A stretch of 64,000 bases of DNA, taken from positions 1,612,001-1,676,000 of the forward strand of contig NZ_JBBPEV010000001.1 of assembly GCF_038069945.1 (NCBI RefSeq), in the 5' to 3' direction. Positions 37,932-45,790 of this stretch are shown here, in pieces. The notes beneath the pieces are model-generated. The model saw nothing but the letters and a program-made list of their open reading frames with translations, was not told the DNA's origin and searched no databases. The position numbers and the translations under genes are program-made. Origin of the DNA: Aquabacterium sp. A3. Its GTDB lineage: Bacteria; Pseudomonadota; Gammaproteobacteria; Burkholderiales; Burkholderiaceae_C. Numbering within the stretch: the stretch's first letter is position 1; each line of letters begins with the position of its first letter.

Positions 37932-39164
37932 ATGCCTGCTTTCGACAGACTGCCTTTCGGGCCCCAGCGCTGGCTGCGCGCCCTGGCCTTGAGCATCGTG
38001 CCCCTGGCGCCGGTGGCTGTGGGCCTGAACCTGAGCACCACCAGTGAGGTTCACGCCAGCAGCGCGCCCACCATCGCCTTCACGCTGTCGGGCGTGCGGC
38101 CCGAAGCGCTGAACTGGTTGTGGGACAACCTGGACGAGGGTCTGTTCAAGCGCGCCCACGCCGACCACCGGGGCTTCCGATGGATTCAAGCGCCCACCAC
38201 ACCCGAGCACCTGGGTTATTCGGCCGGGGCCCGCTTCGAGGCCCGGGTGCGCTGGGAAGGTGTCGAGCACGTGCTGGACGTGGCCTACCTGCCTTACCAG
38301 TCGGTGCAAGGCCAGGTGCCCTCCGACAACTTCCTGGGCACCAAGCCTTACAGCTTCTTGGCCCTGAGTGTGCGCGTGGATGGCGGCGCCGCCGTGCAGG
38401 TGCTGGTGCACTACGAGGCCACGGGGGCTGCTTTCGAGCACTGCGCGGTGCGCATCGAAGCCCTGAACCCACATGAGGCACCCGCTGTGGCTGCAGCGGT
38501 CATCCAGGTCATCGGCCGCACCCTGCAAGGCCTGCAGCCCACCGTGATGAACGAACTGGACCAGCGCTACTTCAACCAGGTCTTTCTGCAGCGCGGCAGC
38601 TACCAGATCGGTGCGCTGAGCAAACAACTCACCAAGCGCCTGACGGTGGTGCAAGAGATCAAGGGGATCACCCCCGACATGCTGGCCTGGTGGTGGGACC
38701 ACATTGGCAACACCGCGCGCTACAAGCTGTGGCAGCCCATCGACCACCTCAGCTTCAGCTGGCGCGTGCCGCCCACCCAGCCCGACATGCAGTACGACAT
38801 CGGCGCGGTGCAGCGCGTGCGTGAAACCATCGGTCGCAGCGCCTGGTCGCTGGACATCACCGGGGCCGATCCGGCCCTCAGGCCGCCCCCTGTGCCCCTG
38901 ACCGCTGGCGAAGGTTACTTCTACGCCCTGGCCAACCCGCCCTGGGTGGGTGGCTTGCTGCCACCCAACGGGCTGTTGCACAGCTGGCGGCCCACCCCCC
39001 GTGGTGATGGCGTGGTGCTGACTTCCACGTTCGAGAACACGGCGCTGGTGCAACTGCTGAGCCGCACCTTCTTTGACGATCTGGGCCGCCACGCCCTGCG
39101 CGAGTTCCAGATGCTGCCCTATTTTTTACCGCGCCTGTACCGACGCGAACACCTCGGAGAGTGA
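37932..39164 (+). CDS. PhlG-like (DAPG hydrolase family) protein
   Basis: 410 residues. The C-terminal half matches the DAPG-hydrolase PhlG-type fold: EIKGITPDMLAWWWDHIGNT followed by ARYKLWQPIDHLSFSWRVPP, in which the WWWDH and Q/HPxDH blocks carry the metal-ligand residues of PhlG. The N-terminal half (SGVRPEALNWLWDNLDEG, FEARVRWEGVEHVLDVAYLP) is a second, less recognisable domain. PhlG hydrolyses a carbon-carbon bond in 2,4-diacetylphloroglucinol; the substrate here is unknown. It lies 13 nt after the operator palindromes and 5 nt before the pectinacetylesterase-like gene. Confidence 0.75.
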   Translation: MPAFDRLPFGPQRWLRALALSIVPLAPVAVGLNLSTTSEVHASSAPTIAFTLSGVRPEALNWLWDNLDEGLFKRAHADHRGFRWIQAPTTPEHLGYSAGARFEARVRWEGVEHVLDVAYLPYQSVQGQVPSDNFLGTKPYSFLALSVRVDGGAAVQVLVHYEATGAAFEHCAVRIEALNPHEAPAVAAAVIQVIGRTLQGLQPTVMNELDQRYFNQVFLQRGSYQIGALSKQLTKRLTVVQEIKGITPDMLAWWWDHIGNTARYKLWQPIDHLSFSWRVPPTQPDMQYDIGAVQRVRETIGRSAWSLDITGADPALRPPPVPLTAGEGYFYALANPPWVGGLLPPNGLLHSWRPTPRGDGVVLTSTFENTALVQLLSRTFFDDLGRHALREFQMLPYFLPRLYRREHLGE

Positions 39165-39169
39165 TCACC

Positions 39170-40495
39170 ATGAAACACACCATCAACACCCTGGCCGCCC
39201 TGGCCCTGGGCACCGCCCTGACCACCATCACCGGTGCGGCGCACGCCAGCTACTTCAAATGGGACATGGTCGAACTGCCAGCCTCCACGGGCGCCACCTG
39301 CGGCAACGGAACGCCTTACCGCTTCTTCGTCAACCGCACGCCCTTCACCAGCAAGACGATCGTGATCTTTGAAGGCGGCGGCGCCTGTTATGACAAGAAC
39401 GCCTGCCTCTACAAGGACGGCTTTCTGGGCGCCATCAACCCCAATGGCGTGCCCACTGATTACATGACGCGCCTGACACCCAGCCTGCCCAACGACGCGG
39501 GTACCACCCTGGGCGTGTTCAACTCGGCCCTGTTCGGCTACATCACGCCCCTGGCGTCACGCCTGAACACCTCGCGCGTACAGACGCAGGGTTGGAACAT
39601 CGTGTACGCCCCCTACTGCACCGGCGACGTCTATACCGGCAACCGCATCAAAGTCTACCCCGACCCCGAAGGCGGCGAGCCCCTGGTGTATCACCACCGC
39701 GGCAACATCAACACCGAGGCCATGGCCCGGTGGCTGGGTGCCAACATGCGCCGTCCGCAGAACCTGCTGGTCACCGGGTTCTCGGCCGGCGGTGCCGGCG
39801 CCACCGCCAATTACGCCTATGTGCGCGAACAGATGAACCCTCAGCGGTCAGCCTTGCTGGCAGACTCGGGGCCCTTGTTCAACGTGCCGCGGCAGGCCTC
39901 GCCGACCGATGCCCCCTCAGCCCCCCTGCACGCCACCATCCGCGACGCCTGGGGCCTGGACGCCGCCGATGGATTGATCGCCCGCCTGCTGGCGCGTTAC
40001 CCTCAAGCCGGTGGTGACCCGGACAACCTGGGGTCCCTGAACACCGCCATCGCCCGGGTCTTTCCACAAGACCGCATCGGCTACTCGCTGACGCGCAGCG
40101 ACGCCTTGTTTGCAGCCTTTGCCTACGACAACTTTCATCCGGACATCCGCGCCGGCAGCACCATCGCCGAACGCGACGCCCAGCGCTTGCGCCGCTGGCG
40201 CCAGGAGGTCGAGGCCTGGGCGACACCGCTGCGCGCAGAAAGCAACATCGGCCTGTATGTGCCATACCGCCGTGACCGGGTGCTGAAGTCGCACACCACC
40301 ACGATGCTCACGTTCGACCACACCGGCATCCCAGAGGCTGGCACGCACAGCGTGACCGACTTCATCGACGACCTGATCGACGGTCAGGGGCCTGTGATGA
40401 AAGCCGAGGCCTCGCCCAGCGAGCCCGACAGTAGCTGGTGGGGCAGCCTGAGCCGCCGCCTGCAAGACAGCGTGTTTGAAGCCCTGGGACTGTGA
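39170..40495 (+). CDS. Secreted pectinacetylesterase/NOTUM-family hydrolase (copy 1)
   Basis: 441 residues from ATG 39170; GGAGAG 10 nt upstream favours it over GTG 39161. Sec signal peptide MKHTINTLAALALGTALTTI ending near AHA. Family blocks: MVELPASTGATCGNGTPYRF, KTIVIFEGGGACYDKNAC, WNIVYAPYCTGDVYTG and the nucleophile elbow GFSAGGAGA, with an Asp block LLADSGPLFNVP and a late His region. The fold removes acyl groups from polysaccharides or proteins (plant pectin acetylesterase, animal NOTUM); substrate unknown. It shares an operon with the PhlG-like gene. A close paralogue lies at 44427. Confidence 0.88.
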   Translation: MKHTINTLAALALGTALTTITGAAHASYFKWDMVELPASTGATCGNGTPYRFFVNRTPFTSKTIVIFEGGGACYDKNACLYKDGFLGAINPNGVPTDYMTRLTPSLPNDAGTTLGVFNSALFGYITPLASRLNTSRVQTQGWNIVYAPYCTGDVYTGNRIKVYPDPEGGEPLVYHHRGNINTEAMARWLGANMRRPQNLLVTGFSAGGAGATANYAYVREQMNPQRSALLADSGPLFNVPRQASPTDAPSAPLHATIRDAWGLDAADGLIARLLARYPQAGGDPDNLGSLNTAIARVFPQDRIGYSLTRSDALFAAFAYDNFHPDIRAGSTIAERDAQRLRRWRQEVEAWATPLRAESNIGLYVPYRRDRVLKSHTTTMLTFDHTGIPEAGTHSVTDFIDDLIDGQGPVMKAEASPSEPDSSWWGSLSRRLQDSVFEALGL

Positions 40496-40552
40496 CGCCA
40501 GCAGAGTCCGGCACAATCGCCAGTTCGCCGCGATGTCCGGACTCCCTGCCCC

Positions 40553-43378
40553 ATGTTTCACCTGCAAAGCCTCGAACTGCTGCACTGGGATTACTGCCAG
40601 CGCCTGACCCTGCCCCTGGACGGCAGCATCATCACCGTGGCCGGGCCCAATGGCTCGGGTAAGACCACCCTGCTGGACGCCATGCGCACCCTGCTGGGCC
40701 TGGAGTGCTCGGGCGGGCGCAGCTACAAAACCTACGCGCGCCACGCCAACGCCGACAGCGCCTGGCTGCGCGCCACGGTGGACAACCGCCCCCGCAACCG
40801 CCAGTCCAGCAACCGGCCCTTTGCGCGCTGCCTGCTGTACGCCGATGTGGTCACCCTCGTGTGCCGCATCGACCGCAATGGCGGCGACTGGACGCGCCGC
40901 TACATCATGGTCGAAGGCGATGTGAGCATCGAGCAGCTGATCGAGCGCGGCAGCCCCGGCGAGCGGGATTGGCTGGGCATCGACAACTGGCGCAAGCGCC
41001 TGGAGGGCGCCGGCTTGAGCCGCGCCATCGCCAAGGTGCTGGCGCTGGAGCAGGGCCAGACCGACCGCCTGTGCGAGTACAGCCCCAAAGAACTGCTGCG
41101 CCTGGTGTTCGATGTGTTCGGCGACCAGGAGGTGCTGGACCGCTACGACGAGGCCCGCACCCACCAGAAGCAGTTGCTGCAAGAGGTGGAGACCGCCGAG
41201 CGCGAGCTCTCGCACGGCAAGGCCCAGCGCGCCGAGCTCGAATCCCGCGTGAACCTGTACCGCCAGTACGAGCTGAAGTGCGCCGAGCGCGAAACCCTGG
41301 CCACCGAGGTGGTGCCCGTGCTGAGCAATGTGGAGACGCGCAAGCAACTGGCGAACAAGCTGCGCGAGCTGCACCGCCAGCGCCTGCAATCGGCCGACGA
41401 CCGCCGCCAGCATGCCCAGGTGAAAGCCGACCTGCTGCAACGCCTGCACGACCAGACCGCGGCCGCCGAGCGCGTGGAAGCGCTCGAAGCCCAGGTTCGT
41501 ACCGCCCGCCGCCTGCAAGAAGAAGCCCGCGATGCCGAGCGCCCGGTGGAAGCCCTGGTCAAGCGCGCCGACGAGCTGCAGGGCCTGGCCGTGGTCGAAG
41601 GTGATGCCGAGAAGCTCACCACCCGGATTACCGAACTGAGCGAACACAAGCAGAAGCTCTCGGCCCAGTGGCAGCGCCTCAAAGACCAGCGCGACGATGC
41701 GCAGCGCGCCATGGACGGCTTGCGTGGCCAGCGCCTGGCACCGCCGCCCCACGATGTGCAGCGATTTCGCCGTGTGCTGGATGAGGCGGGCATCGCCCAC
41801 CACGTGATCGCCGATGTGATCGAGATCGCCGATGAGCGCTGGCGGGCCGCCGCCGAAGGCGTGCTGCGCGGCAGCCGCTGGGTGGTGGTGCTGGCCAACC
41901 CGCGCCACGAAGCCCAGGCCATGGCCCTGGCCGAGAAAGAGCGCTATCGCCACTACATCGTGGCCGATGCCGAAGACGCCCCCGCCCAGCCCGAGAGCAG
42001 CAGCTTGCTGGCCGTGCTGAAGGTCAGCGCGCCCTTGCCCCACTGGTTGTTGCGCCAACTGGCCAACATCCGCCGTGTGGACAACACCGAGGCGGGCGTG
42101 AAGCTGGGTGGCGAATGGATCACCCCTGAGGCCTACCACCGCGATGGCCGCGGCGGCCGCAGCGTGTGGGTCGAGCCGGGCCAGTACCAATTCGGTGCCT
42201 CGGCCGTGGCCGCGCGTCGCCACTCCATCGAAGCCCGCCTGGCGCAGCTCGATGAAGAGATGACGCGCGTGGTGCGCGATCAGGCCTTCTTTGAGCGGCA
42301 ACTGCAAGACGCCCGACAGGCCGCACAAGGCTTCACCGCCGCCGCGGAGTTGCTGGAGCGCGAGGCCGAGTTCAACGAGGCCCGCCGCCAGTTGCCCGTG
42401 CTCAAGCAGGCCCGCGTGGACGCCGGCGAGCGCTGGCAAGAGGCCGAGCGCCAGCTCAAACACGCTGTGGTGGAGCAGACCAACGCGCAGCACGCCTACA
42501 AACAAGCCCAGGAGCGTCTGGCCCACCTGGAGGGGCGCAGCGCCCAGCACGAGCGCGAGTGGCAGCAACGTTTTGACGACCTCATGGCCCAGGCCGTGAT
42601 GTCACGCGAAGTCAAGCTCTCACAGCCTGCGCACTGGCGCCGCCCCGAGCGTGTGCGCGAGATGCTGGACCACTATGGCAACGCCACCCAGGCCCGCCTG
42701 CGGGCCGAGGCGGTCGAACGCGAGCTCCACGAGGGCCAGTGGGAGACGGACGCCACCGTCATCGAGCAACTCACGCTGATGAACGCCAACGTCATGCGCC
42801 AGGAAGACGAGCTGGGCCAGCGCAAGGCCAGCAACGTGGCCGCCGGCATCGCCGTGGACAACGCCCGCGAGCGCTACACCGATGTGCTCAAGGCCACGGT
42901 GCGTCGCTACCGCAAGAACATCGTCGAGCTGGGGCAACTGGCCGGCGTGGAGGTGAACGCCGAGCTGCCCCACCTGGACGGCGACGACGGCCTGCTGCGC
43001 CAGGCCGAGCTGAAGGTGCACTTCAACTTCGACGGCAAGGGGGCCATTGGCCTGAACGACGGCGAGGCCTCGGGCGGCCAACAGGTGATCAAGTCGCTCA
43101 TCTTGCTGGTAGGGCTGATGAAGGACGACGAAACCCCCGGCGGCTTTGTCTTCATCGACGAACCCTTCGCCCACCTGGACGTGCGCAACATCCAGCTGGT
43201 GGGCCACTTCCTGCGCAGCACGCGCGCGCAGTACGTGCTGACCACGCCCATCACGCACAACGTCGAGGTGTTCGAGCCGGCCGACGTCACCCTGGTGACG
43301 GCCAAAAAACCCAAGGGCGCGCGCTGGGCGCCGCCCATCGGGGTGCTGCAACGACGGCCGGCGGTCAACCCGTTCTGA
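40553..43378 (+). CDS. SMC-like ATPase of a condensin-like (MukB/MksB/JetC-type) system
   Basis: 941 residues, shorter than MukB (about 1,480). Walker A GPNGSGKT at 31-38. The long coiled coil (about 185-395 and 560-790) is interrupted by a hinge-like domain (about 400-560; VIEIADERWRAAAEGVLRGS, RWVVVLANPRHEAQAMALAE). ABC signature SGGQQ at 840-844, Walker B FIDEP at 867-871, D-loop AHLD. The switch position reads LTTPITHN in place of a plain His. The kleisin- and KITE-like genes lie 3.3 kb upstream, split off by the TetR-PhlG-esterase cassette. No JetD/MksG nuclease gene is in the window, so a Wadjet defence label is not supported. The role (chromosome or plasmid DNA organisation) is inferred. 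Confidence 0.8.
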   Translation: MFHLQSLELLHWDYCQRLTLPLDGSIITVAGPNGSGKTTLLDAMRTLLGLECSGGRSYKTYARHANADSAWLRATVDNRPRNRQSSNRPFARCLLYADVVTLVCRIDRNGGDWTRRYIMVEGDVSIEQLIERGSPGERDWLGIDNWRKRLEGAGLSRAIAKVLALEQGQTDRLCEYSPKELLRLVFDVFGDQEVLDRYDEARTHQKQLLQEVETAERELSHGKAQRAELESRVNLYRQYELKCAERETLATEVVPVLSNVETRKQLANKLRELHRQRLQSADDRRQHAQVKADLLQRLHDQTAAAERVEALEAQVRTARRLQEEARDAERPVEALVKRADELQGLAVVEGDAEKLTTRITELSEHKQKLSAQWQRLKDQRDDAQRAMDGLRGQRLAPPPHDVQRFRRVLDEAGIAHHVIADVIEIADERWRAAAEGVLRGSRWVVVLANPRHEAQAMALAEKERYRHYIVADAEDAPAQPESSSLLAVLKVSAPLPHWLLRQLANIRRVDNTEAGVKLGGEWITPEAYHRDGRGGRSVWVEPGQYQFGASAVAARRHSIEARLAQLDEEMTRVVRDQAFFERQLQDARQAAQGFTAAAELLEREAEFNEARRQLPVLKQARVDAGERWQEAERQLKHAVVEQTNAQHAYKQAQERLAHLEGRSAQHEREWQQRFDDLMAQAVMSREVKLSQPAHWRRPERVREMLDHYGNATQARLRAEAVERELHEGQWETDATVIEQLTLMNANVMRQEDELGQRKASNVAAGIAVDNARERYTDVLKATVRRYRKNIVELGQLAGVEVNAELPHLDGDDGLLRQAELKVHFNFDGKGAIGLNDGEASGGQQVIKSLILLVGLMKDDETPGGFVFIDEPFAHLDVRNIQLVGHFLRSTRAQYVLTTPITHNVEVFEPADVTLVTAKKPKGARWAPPIGVLQRRPAVNPF

Positions 43379-43396
43379 GTGCCGGCCACGCCCGCC

Positions 43397-44233
43397 TCAG
43401 GGCGGGCCAAGCAATCGCTCATGCATGTGCAGCGTGGCTTGCTGCAAGGCGGCAGCCACCACCTGGTCCAGACGGCCGCTGCCCCGGAGTTGCACCACAG
43501 CCTCGTCAAAACGGCGCAGCCAGTCCTGCTGCGCCAAGCCCTTGCGGAAGGCGACGTGCATGCCAAAACTCAACAGCTCGCCCTCGGCCATCCACAGGCT
43601 CGACAAGGCAGGCCAGCGCAACCACACCAGGGCCGCCGGCTCGGTGCACACCATGGCGTCGATGCGCTGGCGCTTCAGGGCCATCAGGCCCGCCAGGTCG
43701 CTGTTGAACTCGATGCAGCGCAAACGCCCCTGTTGCCGCGCCTCGTCAAAGGCCTGGCCATACGACCAGCCACGGATCACGCCCAACACCTGGTCTTGCA
43801 AGGCTTCCAGAGAGATGCCCCGCCCCGACCATGACGGGCGCACGACCAGGCGCAGGCGCTCCTGAAAATACGGCGCACTGAAATCAGCCATCTGTTGCCG
43901 CGCCGGGGTGGCGATGACCGCACCTGCGCCCATCCGCCCCTGCTGAAAGGCCTGCACCACGCGGTTGAATGGCCAGCCCTCCAGCCGGGCGTTGTCGCCC
44001 ATCAGGGTCAGGGCCGCGCCCACGATGGCCGGGTAGACGCCGGCACAGCGTCCGGCCTCATCCAGGTACATGGTGGGCGGGCTGGCGGCATCGAAGGCCA
44101 GTGGCAAGGCCTCGGCCGCTGCGGCACGCGGCGCCCAGGCGCCCAGCACCGCCGCACCGGCGCCCAGCACCCAGCAGCGTCGCGAGCAGCCTTCCACTGC
44201 GGCGTGATTTGTCATGGTGCGCCATGGTGCCAT
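43397..44233 (-). CDS. Orphan periplasmic substrate-binding protein (amino-acid type)
   Basis: 278 residues from ATG 44233, chosen for AGGCGG 6 nt upstream; ATG 44215 is an alternative. N-terminal export signal with an SRR pair (CSRRCWVLGAGAAVLGAWA), possibly Tat-like. The mature part matches the bacterial extracellular solute-binding family 3 fold: FDAASPPTMYLDEAGRCAGV, then FSAPYFQERLRLVVRPSWSG and CIEFNSDLAGLMALKRQRID. No ABC permease or ATPase gene adjoins, so it may serve a distant transporter or act as a sensor. It ends 19 nt from the SMC gene's stop. Confidence 0.8.
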   Translation of the reverse strand: MAPWRTMTNHAAVEGCSRRCWVLGAGAAVLGAWAPRAAAAEALPLAFDAASPPTMYLDEAGRCAGVYPAIVGAALTLMGDNARLEGWPFNRVVQAFQQGRMGAGAVIATPARQQMADFSAPYFQERLRLVVRPSWSGRGISLEALQDQVLGVIRGWSYGQAFDEARQQGRLRCIEFNSDLAGLMALKRQRIDAMVCTEPAALVWLRWPALSSLWMAEGELLSFGMHVAFRKGLAQQDWLRRFDEAVVQLRGSGRLDQVVAAALQQATLHMHERLLGPP

Positions 44234-44277
44234 GAAGCCGCCTGCGGTGCATCCACGGTGTAAACCCGAGGCGCCAA

Positions 44278-44292
44278 TGACGCCAAGCGTCA
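44278..44292. promoter_or_regulatory. Palindrome between the binding protein and pectinacetylesterase-like gene
   Basis: TGACGC-CAA-GCGTCA, perfect 6-bp arms, in the 193-nt divergent gap; a small CCCCG-TGAA-CGGGG stem follows. Candidate operator for either gene. Confidence 0.35.
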
Positions 44293-44426
44293 AGCGCCCG
44301 ACAGTCATCCCCCGTGAACGGGGTGCAGGATCACGCCAGCACCCGGGATGACCACACCACAGCGGCGCCCGCCGGGCGACCACACTGGGTGCAACGACCA
44401 CCAGACCACGTACCGAGGAGTACCCC

Positions 44427-45695
44427 ATGACCCTGCCATCCATCATCCGCCGCACCGGCCAGGTGCTTGGGGCCAGCCTGGCCTTCAGCCTCGCAGCCCA
44501 CGCCGGCTACTTCCAATGGGAAATGGTCGAGCTGCCCGCCTCCAGTGGCGCCAGTTGCGGCAACGGCACCCCGTACCGCTTTTTCGTCAACCGCACCCCC
44601 TTCACCAGCAAGGCGGTGGTGATGTTTGAAGGCGGCGGCGCCTGTTGGGACCAGGCGGCCTGCAAGGGCGGCACGCTGCTGGACGCCGTCAACCCCGACG
44701 GCATCCCCACCAACTACATGAGCGACTTCAACCGCCAGGCCAAGCTCGGCCTGGTCACGCCGTTCACGGCCCGGCTGCACCCGCTGCAAAGCGTGCAGAC
44801 CCAAAGCTGGAACATCGTCTACCTGACGTACTGCACCGGCGACGTGCACACCGGCAACAAGATCGCCGTGTACGACAACGTCGATCCTGCCCAGCCCCTG
44901 AGCTACTACCACCGCGGCGCCGTCAACGCGCAGGCCGTGGCCAAGTGGATGGCCAACAACCTGCCCAAGCAACCCGCTCACCTGCTGCTGACGGGCTTCT
45001 CGGCTGGCGGCGTGGGCTCCACGGCCTTGTACGCCGACTTCCGCGAAACCATCAAACCGCGCAAGATGGCCCTGCTGGCCGACTCCGGCCCGCTGTTTGA
45101 CGTGCCGCGCAACGCCACCCCCGAGCAGGCGCCCTCGGTCTTGCTGCACAACAAGATCCGTGGCGTGTGGGGACTGGACGGCCCCAACGGGCTGGTCACC
45201 AAACTGATCGGCAAGTACCCCAACGCCGGTACCGCCGACAACCTGGGCAGCATCACCGCCGGCATCGGCAAGATCTTCCCGAACGACCGCATCGGCTACG
45301 CCAACTTCCAGGAAGACACCAACTTCTCTGCCTTCTCGTACCAGAAGTTCTACCCCGAGATCGCCAACGCACCCGACGAGGCCACCCGCCTGTCGCTGCT
45401 CAACCAGAAGTGGCGCCAGGAGATCACGCCGTGGATCGCCCAGATGAACACGCAGCCGAATGTGGGCTACTACATCCCGAACAAGCGCGAACTCAACGGC
45501 TCGCATTGCCTGACGATCGTCACCTTCGGTGGCACCAGCATCCTGGACAAGGGCCTGCTGTCGGTGGGCACCTTCGTGGACAACCTGCTGGACGGCAAAG
45601 GCACGCCCATCCGCGCCTTTGAGGACAACCCCACCTCGCAACGCATCCTGTTGCGTGACTGGTTTGCCGATGTGATCCTGGGCGACCTGGTCTGA
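44427..45695 (+). CDS. Secreted pectinacetylesterase/NOTUM-family hydrolase (copy 2)
   Basis: 422 residues; GAGGAG stands 7 nt before the ATG. Sec signal ending near AAHA. It is a close paralogue of the protein at 39170: shared YFxWxMVELPASxGAxCGNG and GTPYRFFVNRTPFTSK, FEGGGAC, YCTGDVxTGN and GFSAGG, with most differences in the middle and the C-terminal tail. The nucleophile is the Ser of GFSAGGVGS. It is monocistronic, ended by the strong terminator at 45734. The two copies flank the SMC-like and binding-protein genes, so duplication of a unit followed by insertion or rearrangement is plausible. Confidence 0.9.
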   Translation: MTLPSIIRRTGQVLGASLAFSLAAHAGYFQWEMVELPASSGASCGNGTPYRFFVNRTPFTSKAVVMFEGGGACWDQAACKGGTLLDAVNPDGIPTNYMSDFNRQAKLGLVTPFTARLHPLQSVQTQSWNIVYLTYCTGDVHTGNKIAVYDNVDPAQPLSYYHRGAVNAQAVAKWMANNLPKQPAHLLLTGFSAGGVGSTALYADFRETIKPRKMALLADSGPLFDVPRNATPEQAPSVLLHNKIRGVWGLDGPNGLVTKLIGKYPNAGTADNLGSITAGIGKIFPNDRIGYANFQEDTNFSAFSYQKFYPEIANAPDEATRLSLLNQKWRQEITPWIAQMNTQPNVGYYIPNKRELNGSHCLTIVTFGGTSILDKGLLSVGTFVDNLLDGKGTPIRAFEDNPTSQRILLRDWFADVILGDLV

Positions 45696-45733
45696 GCCCG
45701 CCTGCGGCCACCCACACCAGGGTGGCCCACAAC

Positions 45734-45762
45734 GAACAAGGGGCCCGTCGGGCCCCTTGTTC
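45734..45762. terminator. Bidirectional intrinsic terminator
   Basis: Perfect 13-bp arms GAACAAGGGGCCC and GGGCCCCTTGTTC with a GTC loop, between the convergent pectinacetylesterase-like gene and pckG. The A/T-rich stem ends give a U-rich tail in both directions. Confidence 0.85.
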
Positions 45763-45790
45763 ATGGATGCGGCAGCGATGCCGCAGCGGC

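Noticed and set aside
37255..40495. Transposon or integron carrying the TetR-PhlG-esterase cassette
   Set aside because: No transposase, integrase, terminal inverted repeats or target-site duplication is seen at the cassette borders. Insertion is inferred from gene order only.
35210..43378. Wadjet (JetABCD) anti-plasmid defence operon
   Set aside because: No JetD/MksG topoisomerase-like nuclease gene is visible, the genes are split, and the SMC-like protein differs in length and switch sequence. Only a general condensin-like label is supported.
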